From Nocardia rhizosphaerihabitans (GTDB lineage Bacteria; Actinomycetota; Actinomycetes; Mycobacteriales; Mycobacteriaceae), in the NCBI RefSeq assembly GCF_014646295.1, contig NZ_BMNE01000004.1, positions 821,970 to 885,969 of the forward strand: DNA of 64,000 nt, read 5' to 3'. This document shows positions 44,901 to 52,623 of the stretch, in pieces. The stretch's first letter is position 1, and the number at the start of each line of letters is the position of its first letter. Below the pieces are notes generated by a model. That model was not told the DNA's origin. It saw nothing but the letters and a program-made list of their open reading frames with translations, and searched no databases. The translations under genes and the position numbers were made by a program.

Positions 44901-47797
44901 CGCAGCTGGTCGGCATCGAGAGAGCGGCCTGCCTCGGGGACCAGGTAGCCCACCAAGCGGGTGCTGTCGCCGGACTTGCGGATGGTGGCGGCCGCGGCGG
45001 CCACGCCGGGCAGTGCGCCGAGCGACGCTTCGACTTCGCCCAGTTCCACGCGATAGCCGCGCACCTTGATCTGCTGGTCGGCGCGGCCGAGGTAGTCGTA
45101 GCCGTGGCCGGGTAGCCACCGCGCGCGGTCGCCGGTGCGATACATGCGCTCGCCCGCGGCGAACGGATCGGCGACGAACCGCTCGGCCGTCACGGCGACG
45201 CGTCCGAGGTAGCCGCGCGCCAATTGCGAACCGGCCAAATACAATTCGCCGATCTCGCCATGCGGGACGAGTTGCAGCGCACCGTCGAGCAGGTAGGCGC
45301 GGGTGCCGTCGAGCGGACCGCCGACATGCGGTAGCGCGCCGGTGACCGGTGCGCTGAGCGCGTCGACGGTGGCCTCCGTCGGGCCGTACATATTGCGGGC
45401 GGACACCTTTGAGGCGACGATGACCGACCACAGGGCGGGCGGGGTCGCCTCGCCACCGAGCAGCAGCAGCTCGGGACGGTGCGCGCTGCCGAGCAGCCCG
45501 TTGTCGATCAGGGCGGTCGCCATCGACGGGGTGGTGTCGACGACATCGATGCGATCGGCGCCGAACGCGGCGACCTGCGCGGCCGCGTCCTTCTGAATAT
45601 CGGTGTCGTACAAATGGACCCGATGTCCGCACCACAGCCACAGCAGCTGGTCCAGCGCCGCGTCGAAGGCGAAGGAATAGGTGTGCGCGACGTGCAGCCG
45701 CCGCCCGCCCGCGCGCTCGGCGGTGTCGGCGTAGACGGTCGACCGGTGATGGTGCAGTAGCTGGGCCATCGCACCGCAGGAGATCTGCACGCCCTTGGGC
45801 TTACCGGTGGACCCCGAGGTGTACACGACGTAGGCCAGATGCGCGGCCGAGCGCGGCGCGGCGAGTTCGGCCGCGGTCAGCGGACCGCTCGCGAAGCGGG
45901 CGACTTCCTCCCGAATCCCGCCGTCCGACAGTCGGATCAATGCGCCCGATCGCCGCGCGCGCTCCGCGTCACCACTCGGTGCCGACCGATCTGCGGACAC
46001 CACGTCCGCGGGCTCGTCGGTGATCGCGATCAGCGCCTCGGATCGATCGGCGAACACCGTCAGTGCGACCGCGTCGTCGGTGAGGATCAGCACCGGTGTG
46101 GCATCGTCGACGATGTCGGCGATGCGCTGGGCGGGATGACCGATATCGAGGATCAGGAATGCCGCGCCCGCGTGCCGCACCGCGAGCAGGGCGACGACCA
46201 GTTCCACCGTGCGCGGCAGCGCGATGCCGACGATGTCCTCGGGGCCGACGCCCCGGCTGCGCAAGAACCGGGCCAACCGGTGCACCCGGGCGCCCAGTTC
46301 GGCGGCGGTGAGCCGGTGGGCACCGTCGACGAGCACGATGTCGTCCGGTTGCGCCGCGACCATGCTGTCGAAGACTTCGACCGCGTCCTCGGGACTACCG
46401 GGCAGCGCGGCAGCGGCACGATCGACGGCGATACCCGCGCCGATCTCGGTGGGGTACAGAGTGATCGCGCCGATGGGCTTGTCCGCCGCGTCGACGAGTT
46501 CGGTGATCAGCGCGACCAGCGCGTCCATCCGCCGCCGTGCCGTCGCGGCGTCCAGCGATCGGGCGTCGACCTCGAATCCGAGCTGGATCCGGTCCTCCGA
46601 CAGCGGGGTGACGGTCAGGCCGAGGTCCTCCGGCGGCCCACCGGCGACATTGCGCAGAGTGCCGGTGGCACCGTCGAAATCGAGGGCGAAGTCGAAGGCC
46701 TTGAGGTTGATGCCGATGCCGTGCAGCAGCGCCCCGGTCTGCGCGCCGCCGAATTCGCGGGCCAGGTCCTCACCACGGAATCGCTGGTGGGCGCGCACCT
46801 CCCGCAGCGCATCGGCCACCCGCTTCCCGAGCTCGCCGAGGCGATCGGCGCTGGAGACCGAAATCCGCAGCGGCAGAACGTTGACCGTCATGGACGGGGT
46901 GGTGAGGGCCGTCTTGCCGACGCGCGCCATCACCGGCAGCGCGATGACCACATCGGTCTCGCCGAGCAACCGGTGCACGAATCCCACGTATCCGGCGACG
47001 AGCACATCGGCCCAGGTGATGCCCGCCGCCGTGGCCGCCGCCTTGACCCGTGCCACGAGATCGGCGTCGAGGACGGCGCGAGCCTCGTGGGTCTGCTCGA
47101 CCACGCCCTCGGGTGCACGGCCGCGACCGTCCAGCGGCGGCAGCGGCGTGAGCCGGTCCCGCCAGTAGTCGCGGTCGTGCTGATGTGCCTGGCTCGCACG
47201 GTATTCCAGGTCTTCGGCCACGAGCGTCTCGATCGAGCCCCACCGCAGGCGCGGCACGTCGTCGCCGCGCCGGAGCGCGGTGTAGTGGGCGGCGACCCGG
47301 CGCGACACCATGGCCGCGCTGTAGCCGTCGATGATCAAGTGGTGGTAGAGCTGGATGCACCACACATGGTTATCGGTGAGGCGCAGCAGCGTGTAGGTGT
47401 AGAGCTGCCGGTCGACCATGGCCCGGCAATAGGTGGCGGAGCGTTCCCGTTCGGCCGCGACCAGCCGGTGCGCGGCCGCGACCGGGTCGGTCTCGCCGCG
47501 CAGATCCACCAGCGGCCGTAGTTCGGGCTCCAGCTCGGTGATCCGCTGCCGCGGTCCCTCCGCGGTGTCGTCGAAACGCAGTCGCATGGTGTCGGATTCG
47601 GCGATGGTGCGGCGAATCGCGGCGTCCAGCAACGCCACATCGATGGGCTCGGGACCGGAGATCTCGAGCACCTCACCGACCATGTAGCTGAGCGAATCGG
47701 GATCGAGGCGCTGGGCGTTCCAGATGCCCAGTTGCGCTCCGGTGAGCGGCAATCCGGGATGTTCGGCGCTTACGTCGTCCCGTTCCACCGAGCCCAC
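38945..47797 (-). CDS. Catecholate siderophore nonribosomal peptide synthetase, C-A-T-E-C-A-T-TE
   Basis: A 2950-residue dimodular NRPS. Approximate domains: starter C 15-445 (HHLIIDG, EntF-like), A1 465-1005, T1 near Ser1046 (GGDS), E 1106-1573 (NHVVVDG), C2 1596-2032 (HHLVIDG), Ala/Thr-rich linker 2035-2095, A2 2100-2573, linker to 2633, T2 near Ser2660 (GGHS), TE 2720-2950 (GYSLGG, EntF-like). Hand-read pockets: A1 DADDLGMVDK, acidic, suggesting Arg, Lys or Orn; A2 DAMWLGFIGK, not Ser or Thr. The likely chain is DHB-D-basic-X, possibly oligomerised by the TE. The GTG start follows AAGGAG; the iron box lies at 47881. Confidence 0.95.
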   Translation of the reverse strand: MGSVERDDVSAEHPGLPLTGAQLGIWNAQRLDPDSLSYMVGEVLEISGPEPIDVALLDAAIRRTIAESDTMRLRFDDTAEGPRQRITELEPELRPLVDLRGETDPVAAAHRLVAAERERSATYCRAMVDRQLYTYTLLRLTDNHVWCIQLYHHLIIDGYSAAMVSRRVAAHYTALRRGDDVPRLRWGSIETLVAEDLEYRASQAHQHDRDYWRDRLTPLPPLDGRGRAPEGVVEQTHEARAVLDADLVARVKAAATAAGITWADVLVAGYVGFVHRLLGETDVVIALPVMARVGKTALTTPSMTVNVLPLRISVSSADRLGELGKRVADALREVRAHQRFRGEDLAREFGGAQTGALLHGIGINLKAFDFALDFDGATGTLRNVAGGPPEDLGLTVTPLSEDRIQLGFEVDARSLDAATARRRMDALVALITELVDAADKPIGAITLYPTEIGAGIAVDRAAAALPGSPEDAVEVFDSMVAAQPDDIVLVDGAHRLTAAELGARVHRLARFLRSRGVGPEDIVGIALPRTVELVVALLAVRHAGAAFLILDIGHPAQRIADIVDDATPVLILTDDAVALTVFADRSEALIAITDEPADVVSADRSAPSGDAERARRSGALIRLSDGGIREEVARFASGPLTAAELAAPRSAAHLAYVVYTSGSTGKPKGVQISCGAMAQLLHHHRSTVYADTAERAGGRRLHVAHTYSFAFDAALDQLLWLWCGHRVHLYDTDIQKDAAAQVAAFGADRIDVVDTTPSMATALIDNGLLGSAHRPELLLLGGEATPPALWSVIVASKVSARNMYGPTEATVDALSAPVTGALPHVGGPLDGTRAYLLDGALQLVPHGEIGELYLAGSQLARGYLGRVAVTAERFVADPFAAGERMYRTGDRARWLPGHGYDYLGRADQQIKVRGYRVELGEVEASLGALPGVAAAAATIRKSGDSTRLVGYLVPEAGRSLDADQLRHRLTTLVPDHLVPSALVVLDALPTTVNGKLDRAALPAPQLTSTGRPPGTEQERALCGVVAEVLGLAQVNATDDFFGLGGDSITAIGVSSRLRALGWEVQPKTLLAQRDLAAIAAAAQVVDHQAETPAPDEATGAVPIPPMVATLLEANPSRTAVAGYAQWTALTLHEDLTLDNLTTGLQTLLDRHDALRLILEEADRLEVAGVGTVRASDLVRELSFDDPRLSGAVAESSPPQLSDAPDGGSNSSAHGGFAEDALIESVATALAGELDPAAGVEIRATVVRTAPGAADRLVLVANHVVVDGVSWRILVPELYAACVAARDGRPARMSAKGSSWRRYATLLAEAGAAGDHRPELAHWERALGDGTVAPLGKRPLDHAIDLVESADRTRTFAAAAVSEALLTTLPTSYRAKTDDVLLAALMLALNAWRHERGEALESGRPVTVEGHGREALRADTDFAGTVGWFTSEFPVWTPATGIDDPDGLADALAGGAAAGRLVRAVKEAKRAVPGNGVGYGVLRRLDPETAPRFTGRRAPEVLLNYLGRFGGGGALGWSLPEHDAFAVTEPPEKALTEVLSLNVFVHEPTAGEPGAPRLAVEWTAASRILGAHQVAEIQRHFELALEAFAAHAVLFPGGLTPSDAPGIAVDQETIDALEAAHGPLAELLPLSPLQEGLLFHAIRDGADDVYTLSARVDLHGPLDGPRLSAAFDTVVGRYPTMAAAFHYEGLDQPVQAVPRAVGMPWREVDLSGLPLRAAQAAADRLEVEAIRHRFAVDRSPMLRATLIHMPGDAHRLVLNTHHLVIDGWSTPIVLREVLATYHGDELPSPASYSDYLAWIGTRDRAAVRAAWSRRLAGFAEPTLVRTNTFREREFRQWQVPLPESLSTALTELGRRRGLTLNTLVQGTWALVLAALTGRTDVVFGATVSGRPAELPGVAGMVGLFANTVPVRCVFDRDRTLLEQWADLQEDQFAMQEFDYAGLAEIERIAGIGTLFDTLVAFENFPNSGAGQPESHELRRGEFHNHGNTHYPMTLIAPPGDRLELVIWYDRAAVHDTTLARISDRIGAILGAVTATAEVRPEAFLEPLAPPTAAMLTAVSPTAAAATAAASPTAAATAAAMPIVKPAPATTRPDPRGATLAEWGAPVDPTAPAITAEGVTIDFREFDSRANRLARWLISRGVGPETVVAVAMPRTIDSVVTAHAICRAGGVYLPVDPEQPAQRVEKILDTATPAMVLHSLSEADTSGFAATPLTDTDRLAPLRPANTACLLFTSGSTGVPKGVSLSHAAIISTFEWLQHECRFGPGDTMLFRTPPIFDASLMEMFLPLHVGARIVLTRPGGHRDPYYQARLMSTERVTAMWMTTSMLTVLAEEADLSGCADLRCVLTGGEVLPPATAHRMRALTGTAVYNFYGPTEAAIGFTFHETVDADTASVPVGAPADAVRILDDQLRPVPEGTIGELYMTGVRLARGYLARPDLSAAAFVADPFGTGERMYRTGDLVKLNPQGELDYVGRTDSQVKLRGQRIELSDIESALLTCAGVAHAVVLLREDTPGDQRLVAYLMAKSGIALDTGAVREQIRTALPAYMIPAAFVVLDHIPRTATEKIARQGLPAPESAAIPIADTRSGTASEPAAVGTAAVVGTASPGGAANTVGAAGPAHAGAVAAQDGGPLDLIREAMAAVLSVAEIGADDDFFDKGGHSLLAVRLIGRLTRADLPVVLDDVFSAPTPRGLAARIGTVDPTAPRPADGLASLGRRLDPVLELRTEGSVPPLFCIHQIGGTAWKYAPLARLLRAERPIIGLQMPQLTEPDKQTRTLDELARFYLAAVRRIQPQGPYHLLGYSLGGNLAHAMAAILEAEGEQVGYVGLLDSHPLSNLTDRAAATLADPSGMDALLPEIAEYAPELAAVVRNAATELLRMVTQSESPHYSGPMALYCADNGLEPERVHAQLTGWQAAGAQLVVRRLPYTHNDIAMPAGWIEVAALLDADPAIRT

Positions 47798-47880
47798 AGC
47801 AACTCCTTCACATCAACGTTCCCCGACCCCTTCCCTCGCGCCACCCGGGCTCGATGAGCCCCAGCAGGAGGGAGGCGAAG

Positions 47881-47899
47881 TTAGGTTAGCCTAGCTTTA
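47881..47899. promoter_or_regulatory. Iron box (IdeR/DmdR type) of the siderophore NRPS operon
   Basis: TTAGGTTAGCCTAGCTTTA matches 16 of 19 positions of the IdeR consensus TTAGGTTAGSCTAACCTAA. It lies 83 bp before the NRPS start and downstream of dhbB, which gives the NRPS and its binding protein their own iron-controlled promoter. Confidence 0.85.
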
Positions 47900-47939
47900 C
47901 TTTCAATGGCAGATTGTGGCCCTCGCCACGCGAGCCGGG

Positions 47940-48596
47940 TCAGGCGTCGGCTTCGATCCGGGCCGGGTCCAGCTGACTCAGCAGGTCCTCGGTACCGGTG
48001 ACCGCACCGCATCGCCGGGCGACGTAGTTCAGCGCCATCACGTGCTCTTCACGACTGAAATCCGCGGTCGCGTCGTGGACGAGGAACGGGCGCACGTCAC
48101 CCATGAACGCCTCGGCCGCACTGAGCATGCAGCCCATGTGGGTGTAGACGCCGGTGACCAGGAGCTGATCCCGCTGGTAGTAGCCGAGCAGCTCGCGCAG
48201 GTCGGTGCGCTGGAATGCCGAGTAACGCCACTTGGTGACCTGGATATCCTGCGGCTCGGGGGCGATGGCGTTGATGACCTGGGTGTCGGCACCCTCGGCC
48301 ATGCCGCTGCCCCAGAAGTCGGCGAGGATGCCGCGCCGGGACGGGTGCTGGTTGCCGGGCTGCATCGTGTAGATCACCGGGATGTCGAGCTCGTGGCAGC
48401 GGTCGCGCAGCCGGGCGATGTTCGCGATCAGGGTGCGGGCTGGATCGCGATACAGGTCGTAGGCATCGAGGAAGTACTGCTGCATGTCGTGGATCAGCAG
48501 CGCGCAGCGCCCGGGCTCGGCGGTCCAGTCGACCTGGTCGGCGGTGAACTCGTCGGCACTCGGCATCGGATAGGGCGCGATCGGGGGGATAGGCAT
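47940..48596 (-). CDS. dhbB: Isochorismatase without carrier-protein domain
   Basis: A 218-residue isochorismatase matching the N-terminal half of EntB/DhbB. Catalytic regions are LLIHDMQQYFLDAYD (Asp), VTKWRYSAF (Lys) and GVYTHMGCM (Cys). It hydrolyses isochorismate to 2,3-dihydro-2,3-dihydroxybenzoate and pyruvate. The C-terminal aryl carrier domain found in EntB is missing; a separate carrier gene at 52405 replaces it. It is the third gene of dhbA-dhbC-dhbB, 31 bp after dhbC. Confidence 0.93.
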   Translation of the reverse strand: MPIPPIAPYPMPSADEFTADQVDWTAEPGRCALLIHDMQQYFLDAYDLYRDPARTLIANIARLRDRCHELDIPVIYTMQPGNQHPSRRGILADFWGSGMAEGADTQVINAIAPEPQDIQVTKWRYSAFQRTDLRELLGYYQRDQLLVTGVYTHMGCMLSAAEAFMGDVRPFLVHDATADFSREEHVMALNYVARRCGAVTGTEDLLSQLDPARIEADA

Positions 48597-48627
48597 GACG
48601 GTCTCTCGTTCGGGTGGAAAGTCGGCG

Positions 48628-49776
48628 TCAGCCGACGGTGACGGGCAGATCCGCGATACCGAGCGGACCGAGGATGCGCTGGAATTTGCCGGTGGTCTCG
48701 GCCAGTTCGGCGGCCGGATCGGACGCGGCGACGATCCCGCCGCCCGCGTGCGCGAGCAGGGTGGTGCCGTCCGTGGACAGTTCGGCGCAGCGGATGCTCA
48801 CCATCCACTCGCCGTTGCCGTCGGCATCGCACCAGCCGACCGCGCCCGCGTAGAAGCCGCGCTCGCCTTCGAGTTCGGCGATCAGGCGCGCCGCGGCGCC
48901 GGTGGGGGTGCCGCAGATCGCGGGCGTCGGGTGCAGTGCCACCGCGAGCTCGAGCGCGGACGGCCCGGCCAGGGGCACGGTCGCCGAGATCGGTGTGCCG
49001 AGGTGCCACATCGCGGGCGTGGAGGTGAGTTGCGGTGCGGGCGTGTCGACTTCGGCGCACCGGTCGCTCAGCACGGCGGCGACCTGGTCGACGACGTAGC
49101 GGTGCTCGGCGTGGTCCTTGGCCGAGGTGAGCAGGGTGTCGGCGGCACGGCGGTCCGCCTCGGCATCATCGAGAACGCGGCGGGCCGAGCCGGCCAGCGG
49201 ATGACTCAGCACCTCGTTGCCGATGCGGCGCACCAGGATCTCCGGGCTGGAGCCGACGAGATGGCGACCGGGATAGCGCCCACCGGCGGCGGAGAGGTCG
49301 ACCAGGAAACCGTTCGACTGCGGGTCGGAGGCGACCATCAGATCAAGGAAGTCGAGCGCCCGAACAGGGGCCGCCGCGACAGCGCGAAGTGCCCTGGCCA
49401 GCACGACTTTACGCACCGGATGCGCCGGACTGCCGAGCAGCTCGACGGCGGTGGCGACGCGACGCTGGTGTTCCTCCGGCGCGGGCACCGCTTCGTCGAG
49501 CTCGAACCGGGGCACCGTGACATGGGGCCGGGGCAGGTGCGGCGAGTCCGTGACGGTCACCGAGTCCGGCGCCCACAGTGCTGTCGGCGCCCCGGGGGTG
49601 AAGGGCAGTGCGCCGACGATGTGGCTGATCCGCCCGCTGCGCAGCGCGGTAACCGCGTCGTGCGCCGACCGGAAGATCGTCCCGCCCGCGGACGCGGAGA
49701 CGGTCCGCTGCGGACGGGACAGGACAAAAGCGGGGTCTGAACTGTCGGTACTGATGGTGATCACCCTTTCGGTCAC
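48628..49776 (-). CDS. dhbC: Isochorismate synthase
   Basis: A 382-residue chorismate-utilising enzyme (EntC/DhbC). It has KVVLARAL, the LAGSARR segment, a HLGTPISA segment, HPTPAICGTPT and GERGFYAGAVGWCDADG. It converts chorismate to isochorismate with Mg2+, the first step toward 2,3-dihydroxybenzoate. A salicylate synthase would need an extra lyase activity; the presence of dhbB and dhbA argues for DHB. The GTG start overlaps the dhbA stop by 4 bp. Confidence 0.93.
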   Translation of the reverse strand: MTERVITISTDSSDPAFVLSRPQRTVSASAGGTIFRSAHDAVTALRSGRISHIVGALPFTPGAPTALWAPDSVTVTDSPHLPRPHVTVPRFELDEAVPAPEEHQRRVATAVELLGSPAHPVRKVVLARALRAVAAAPVRALDFLDLMVASDPQSNGFLVDLSAAGGRYPGRHLVGSSPEILVRRIGNEVLSHPLAGSARRVLDDAEADRRAADTLLTSAKDHAEHRYVVDQVAAVLSDRCAEVDTPAPQLTSTPAMWHLGTPISATVPLAGPSALELAVALHPTPAICGTPTGAAARLIAELEGERGFYAGAVGWCDADGNGEWMVSIRCAELSTDGTTLLAHAGGGIVAASDPAAELAETTGKFQRILGPLGIADLPVTVG

Positions 49777-50621
49777 ATATCTAGCGTTGCGCCACCGTCG
49801 ACCCGCAGGTCATGCATGGTGATGTGGCGGGCGCCGTCGGACGCCAGGAAGTGGACGGCCGACGCGATGTCGGCGGGAGCGGCGATGCGGCGCAACGGGA
49901 TCCCGAGCCGGTAGGCGGCGGGATCGCCGTCGAGCAGCGCGGTCTCGGCGGAGTCGTCGAGTGGTGTGCCGCCGAACATGTCGCGCAGCATGGCGGTATC
50001 GGTGGAGCCGGGGGAGACCAGGTTGACCCGCACACCCATCGGCGCGACCTGCAAGGCGAGCGATCTGGTGAACGCGGTGGCGGCGGCCTTGGCGGCGCCG
50101 TAGGCGGCCATGCCGACCCGGGGCGCGGCCGCGGCATTGGAAGAGACCACGACGACGGATCCGCTGCCGGCGGCGGCCATGTCGGTGGCGGCGCGCTGGG
50201 TGACCAGCATGGTTCCGGTGGCGTTGACGGTCAGGCAGCGTGCCCAGTCGTCCACTCCGAGCTCGAGGGCGGTTCCGCCGACCATGACTCCAGCGGCGTG
50301 TACCAGCACCTCGACGCGGCCGTGTTCGGTGGCGAGGCGGTCGAATGCCGCGCGCACCGCGTCGGGGTCGGTGATGTCGACGGTGACGCCATGCACGGAT
50401 GCGCCTTCGCTGCCGCGCCCGGCGGCCGTGCCGAGATCAGCGGATGCTGCTGTGGCACAGGAGCTCTCGATGTCGGCGGCGGTGTCGTGGACCGCGGGAT
50501 CGAGGTCCCACAGCGAGACCACGCGGTCCTCGGCCGCGAATCGCGCGGCGATCGCGGCGCCGATACCCCCGGCCGCGCCGGTGACGACGACGATCCGCCC
50601 ACGGGAGTCCCCATTCAACAT
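49773..50621 (-). CDS. dhbA: 2,3-dihydro-2,3-dihydroxybenzoate dehydrogenase
   Basis: A 282-residue short-chain dehydrogenase. It has the NAD-binding VVTGAAGGIGAAIA and the catalytic YGAAK pair, and it oxidises dihydro-DHB to 2,3-dihydroxybenzoate. An insertion near residues 48-70 (around ADIESSCATAASADLGTA) makes it longer than EntA. It is the first gene of the dhbACB operon; the iron box at 50621 touches its ATG, so repressor binding would block both promoter and initiation region. Confidence 0.92.
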   Translation of the reverse strand: MLNGDSRGRIVVVTGAAGGIGAAIAARFAAEDRVVSLWDLDPAVHDTAADIESSCATAASADLGTAAGRGSEGASVHGVTVDITDPDAVRAAFDRLATEHGRVEVLVHAAGVMVGGTALELGVDDWARCLTVNATGTMLVTQRAATDMAAAGSGSVVVVSSNAAAAPRVGMAAYGAAKAAATAFTRSLALQVAPMGVRVNLVSPGSTDTAMLRDMFGGTPLDDSAETALLDGDPAAYRLGIPLRRIAAPADIASAVHFLASDGARHITMHDLRVDGGATLDM

Positions 50622-50639
50622 GAGGTTAGCCTAACCTGA
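50621..50639. promoter_or_regulatory. Iron box between dhbA and dhbE
   Basis: TGAGGTTAGCCTAACCTGA matches 17 of 19 positions of the IdeR consensus and is nearly a perfect palindrome. It lies between the divergent dhbACB operon and dhbE and overlaps the first base of the dhbA start codon. Confidence 0.9.
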
Positions 50640-50717
50640 ATCCGTCGTCATTTGGTTAGCTTCCCTCATAACCTCGGGCGGCGATACCGGAATGCCCGCT
50701 GGAAAGAGGTGCTCGAC

Positions 50718-52364
50718 TTGACCGAACCCGTACTCCCCGGCTTCACCCCGTGGCCCGCTGACCTGGCGCAACGCTATCGGAGCCAAAACCTTTGGGCTGG
50801 TGCGACATTCGGCGATGTCCTCGCCGCGCGCGCCGCCGCCGCGCCGGATCGGATCGCGGTTCTGGACACCGACAACCGCTGGACCTACGCCGAACTCCAC
50901 CACCGGTCGCGCTCGCTCGCCACCGGCCTGGCCCGCCTCGAAATCAAGCAAGGCGACCGGGTGCTTGTGCAGCTGCCCAACCGCGCCGAATTCGTCGAGG
51001 TGATCTTCGCGCTGTTCGAGCTCGGCGCGCTGCCGGTGTTCTGCCTGCCCGCGCACCGGGCCGCCGAGCTGGTACCGATCGCCAGGGCCGCCGCGGCGAC
51101 CGCGATGATCACCAGCGCGACCCATCAGCGCTTCGACTACGCCGCACTGGCGGAGTCGGTGCGCGCCGAGGTGCCCAGTCTGCGCGAGATCCTGCTCGTT
51201 CTCGACGAGGGGCAGAAGGCGCCGGACGGGGCCAACGATATCGCCGAGTTCCGCGACGAGCCAACGGATTTGACCGGTCCAAAGTCCGGCGACGTCGCGT
51301 TCCTGCAACTGTCCGGCGGCAGCACCGGCATCCCGAAGCTCATCGCCCGCACCCACGACGACTACCTCTACAGCGTGCGCCGCAGCGCCGAGATCTGTGA
51401 ACTCGACAGTGACACGGTCTATCTCGCGACGCTTCCGGTCGCCCACAACTTCCCGATGAGCTCGCCGGGCATCCTGGGCGCGCTGTGGGTCGGTGGCGCG
51501 GTGGCGATGACGCCCGATCCCACGCCGGCGACGGCCTTCCCGCTGATCGAGCAATTCGGTGTCACCATCACCGGCCTGGTGCCGCCGCTGGCCCGGCTGT
51601 GGACCGAGCGCGCGGAAGCGGGCCGGACGTCCGATCTGTCCAGCCTGCGGGTGCTCCAGGTGGGTGGCGCCCGCTGCCAGGACGAACTGGCCCGCCGGAT
51701 CGGGCCCGCGCTCGGTGTCACCCTGCAGCAGGTGTTCGGGATGGCCGAGGGTCTGGTCTGCTACACCCGGCTCGACGATCCGATCGACGTGGTGGTGAGC
51801 ACCCAGGGGCGGCCGATGTCGGAGTTCGACCAGATCGCGGTCGTCGACGACAACGGCGCCGAGGTGGCGCCGGGCGCGCAGGGCAATCTGATCACCCAGG
51901 GCCCGTACACGATTCGCGGCTACTACGACAATCCCGAGGCCGATGCCCGTAGCTTCACCGCCGACGGCTGGTACCGCACCGGCGACATCGTCTCGGTGCG
52001 GCCCGACGGCAATCTGGTGGTCGCCGGTCGCGCCGGTGACTGGGTGAACCGCGGTGGGGAGAAGGTGTCGGCCGAGGAGCTCGAGGCGCATCTGCTCGAG
52101 CACCCCGACGTGCGCGACGCCGTCATTGTCGGCACCCCGGATCCGATACTGGGACAGCGCATCTGCGCTTTCGTCCAGCCCGCCGATCCGGCGCAGCGGC
52201 CGACGCTGACCGCCGTGCGCAAGTTCGTACGCGAGCGCGGGGTCGCGGCGTGGAAGATGCCCGACGCGGTGGTCGTGGTCGACCAGTTCCCCGAGACCGG
52301 CGTCGGCAAGACCAGCCGCAAGGAACTGCGGAAGTTGCTGGCCGACGGCGCGCACGGGAACTGA
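50718..52364 (+). CDS. dhbE: 2,3-dihydroxybenzoate-AMP ligase
   Basis: A 548-residue stand-alone aryl-acid adenylating enzyme (EntE/DhbE). It has the P-loop LSGGSTGIPKLIARTH, the GMAEGLVCYTR segment and GWYRTGD. It activates DHB as the adenylate and loads it onto the aryl carrier protein. I prefer the TTG at 50718, which gives a start of TEPVLPGFTPWPADLAQRYR as in homologues and has AGAGG 8 nt upstream; earlier in-frame starts overlap the regulatory region. It is monocistronic, ending at the shared terminator 52374. Confidence 0.93.
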   Translation: MTEPVLPGFTPWPADLAQRYRSQNLWAGATFGDVLAARAAAAPDRIAVLDTDNRWTYAELHHRSRSLATGLARLEIKQGDRVLVQLPNRAEFVEVIFALFELGALPVFCLPAHRAAELVPIARAAAATAMITSATHQRFDYAALAESVRAEVPSLREILLVLDEGQKAPDGANDIAEFRDEPTDLTGPKSGDVAFLQLSGGSTGIPKLIARTHDDYLYSVRRSAEICELDSDTVYLATLPVAHNFPMSSPGILGALWVGGAVAMTPDPTPATAFPLIEQFGVTITGLVPPLARLWTERAEAGRTSDLSSLRVLQVGGARCQDELARRIGPALGVTLQQVFGMAEGLVCYTRLDDPIDVVVSTQGRPMSEFDQIAVVDDNGAEVAPGAQGNLITQGPYTIRGYYDNPEADARSFTADGWYRTGDIVSVRPDGNLVVAGRAGDWVNRGGEKVSAEELEAHLLEHPDVRDAVIVGTPDPILGQRICAFVQPADPAQRPTLTAVRKFVRERGVAAWKMPDAVVVVDQFPETGVGKTSRKELRKLLADGAHGN

Positions 52365-52373
52365 ACCCGCAGG

Positions 52374-52400
52374 GGGTGGCGTGCCAGGCACGCCACCCCG
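52374..52400. terminator. Bidirectional terminator between dhbE and the carrier-protein operon
   Basis: The arms 52374-52386 and 52388-52400 (GGGGTGGCGTGCC and its complement) are perfectly complementary over 13 bp around a single base. It separates converging transcription units. Confidence 0.8.
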
Positions 52401-52404
52401 CGGC

Positions 52405-52620
52405 TCAGGCCAGCAGTTCGATCCAGCTGCCGAGGACGGGATCGCCTGCGAGCGTGGGGAAGTCGATATCCGCATGTCCTGCGGACCGCCATTTCTCCAC
52501 CAGCGACATGATGCGCACCGAATCGAGCCCGGCATCGAGCAGATCGGTCTGCGCGGTCAGTTCGGCCGGATCGACACCTAGTACGCTCGCCACGTCACCG
52601 ATCACCTGTTCGTCGGTCAT
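52405..52620 (-). CDS. Stand-alone aryl carrier protein
   Basis: A 71-residue acyl-carrier-type protein with the phosphopantetheine attachment site in AGLDSVRIM (Ser) and an otherwise EntB-ArCP-like helical pattern (VIGDVASVLGVDPAEL). It carries DHB from DhbE to the starter C domain of the NRPS. It is the last gene of the transport operon, starting 3 bp after the siderophore-interacting protein ends. In EntB this domain is fused to isochorismatase. Confidence 0.88.
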   Translation of the reverse strand: MTDEQVIGDVASVLGVDPAELTAQTDLLDAGLDSVRIMSLVEKWRSAGHADIDFPTLAGDPVLGSWIELLA

Positions 52621-52623
52621 CTG

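Noticed and set aside
50651..50669. Second iron-box-like sequence before dhbE
   Set aside because: Only about 12 of 19 positions match the consensus. It could be a half site but is too weak to list.
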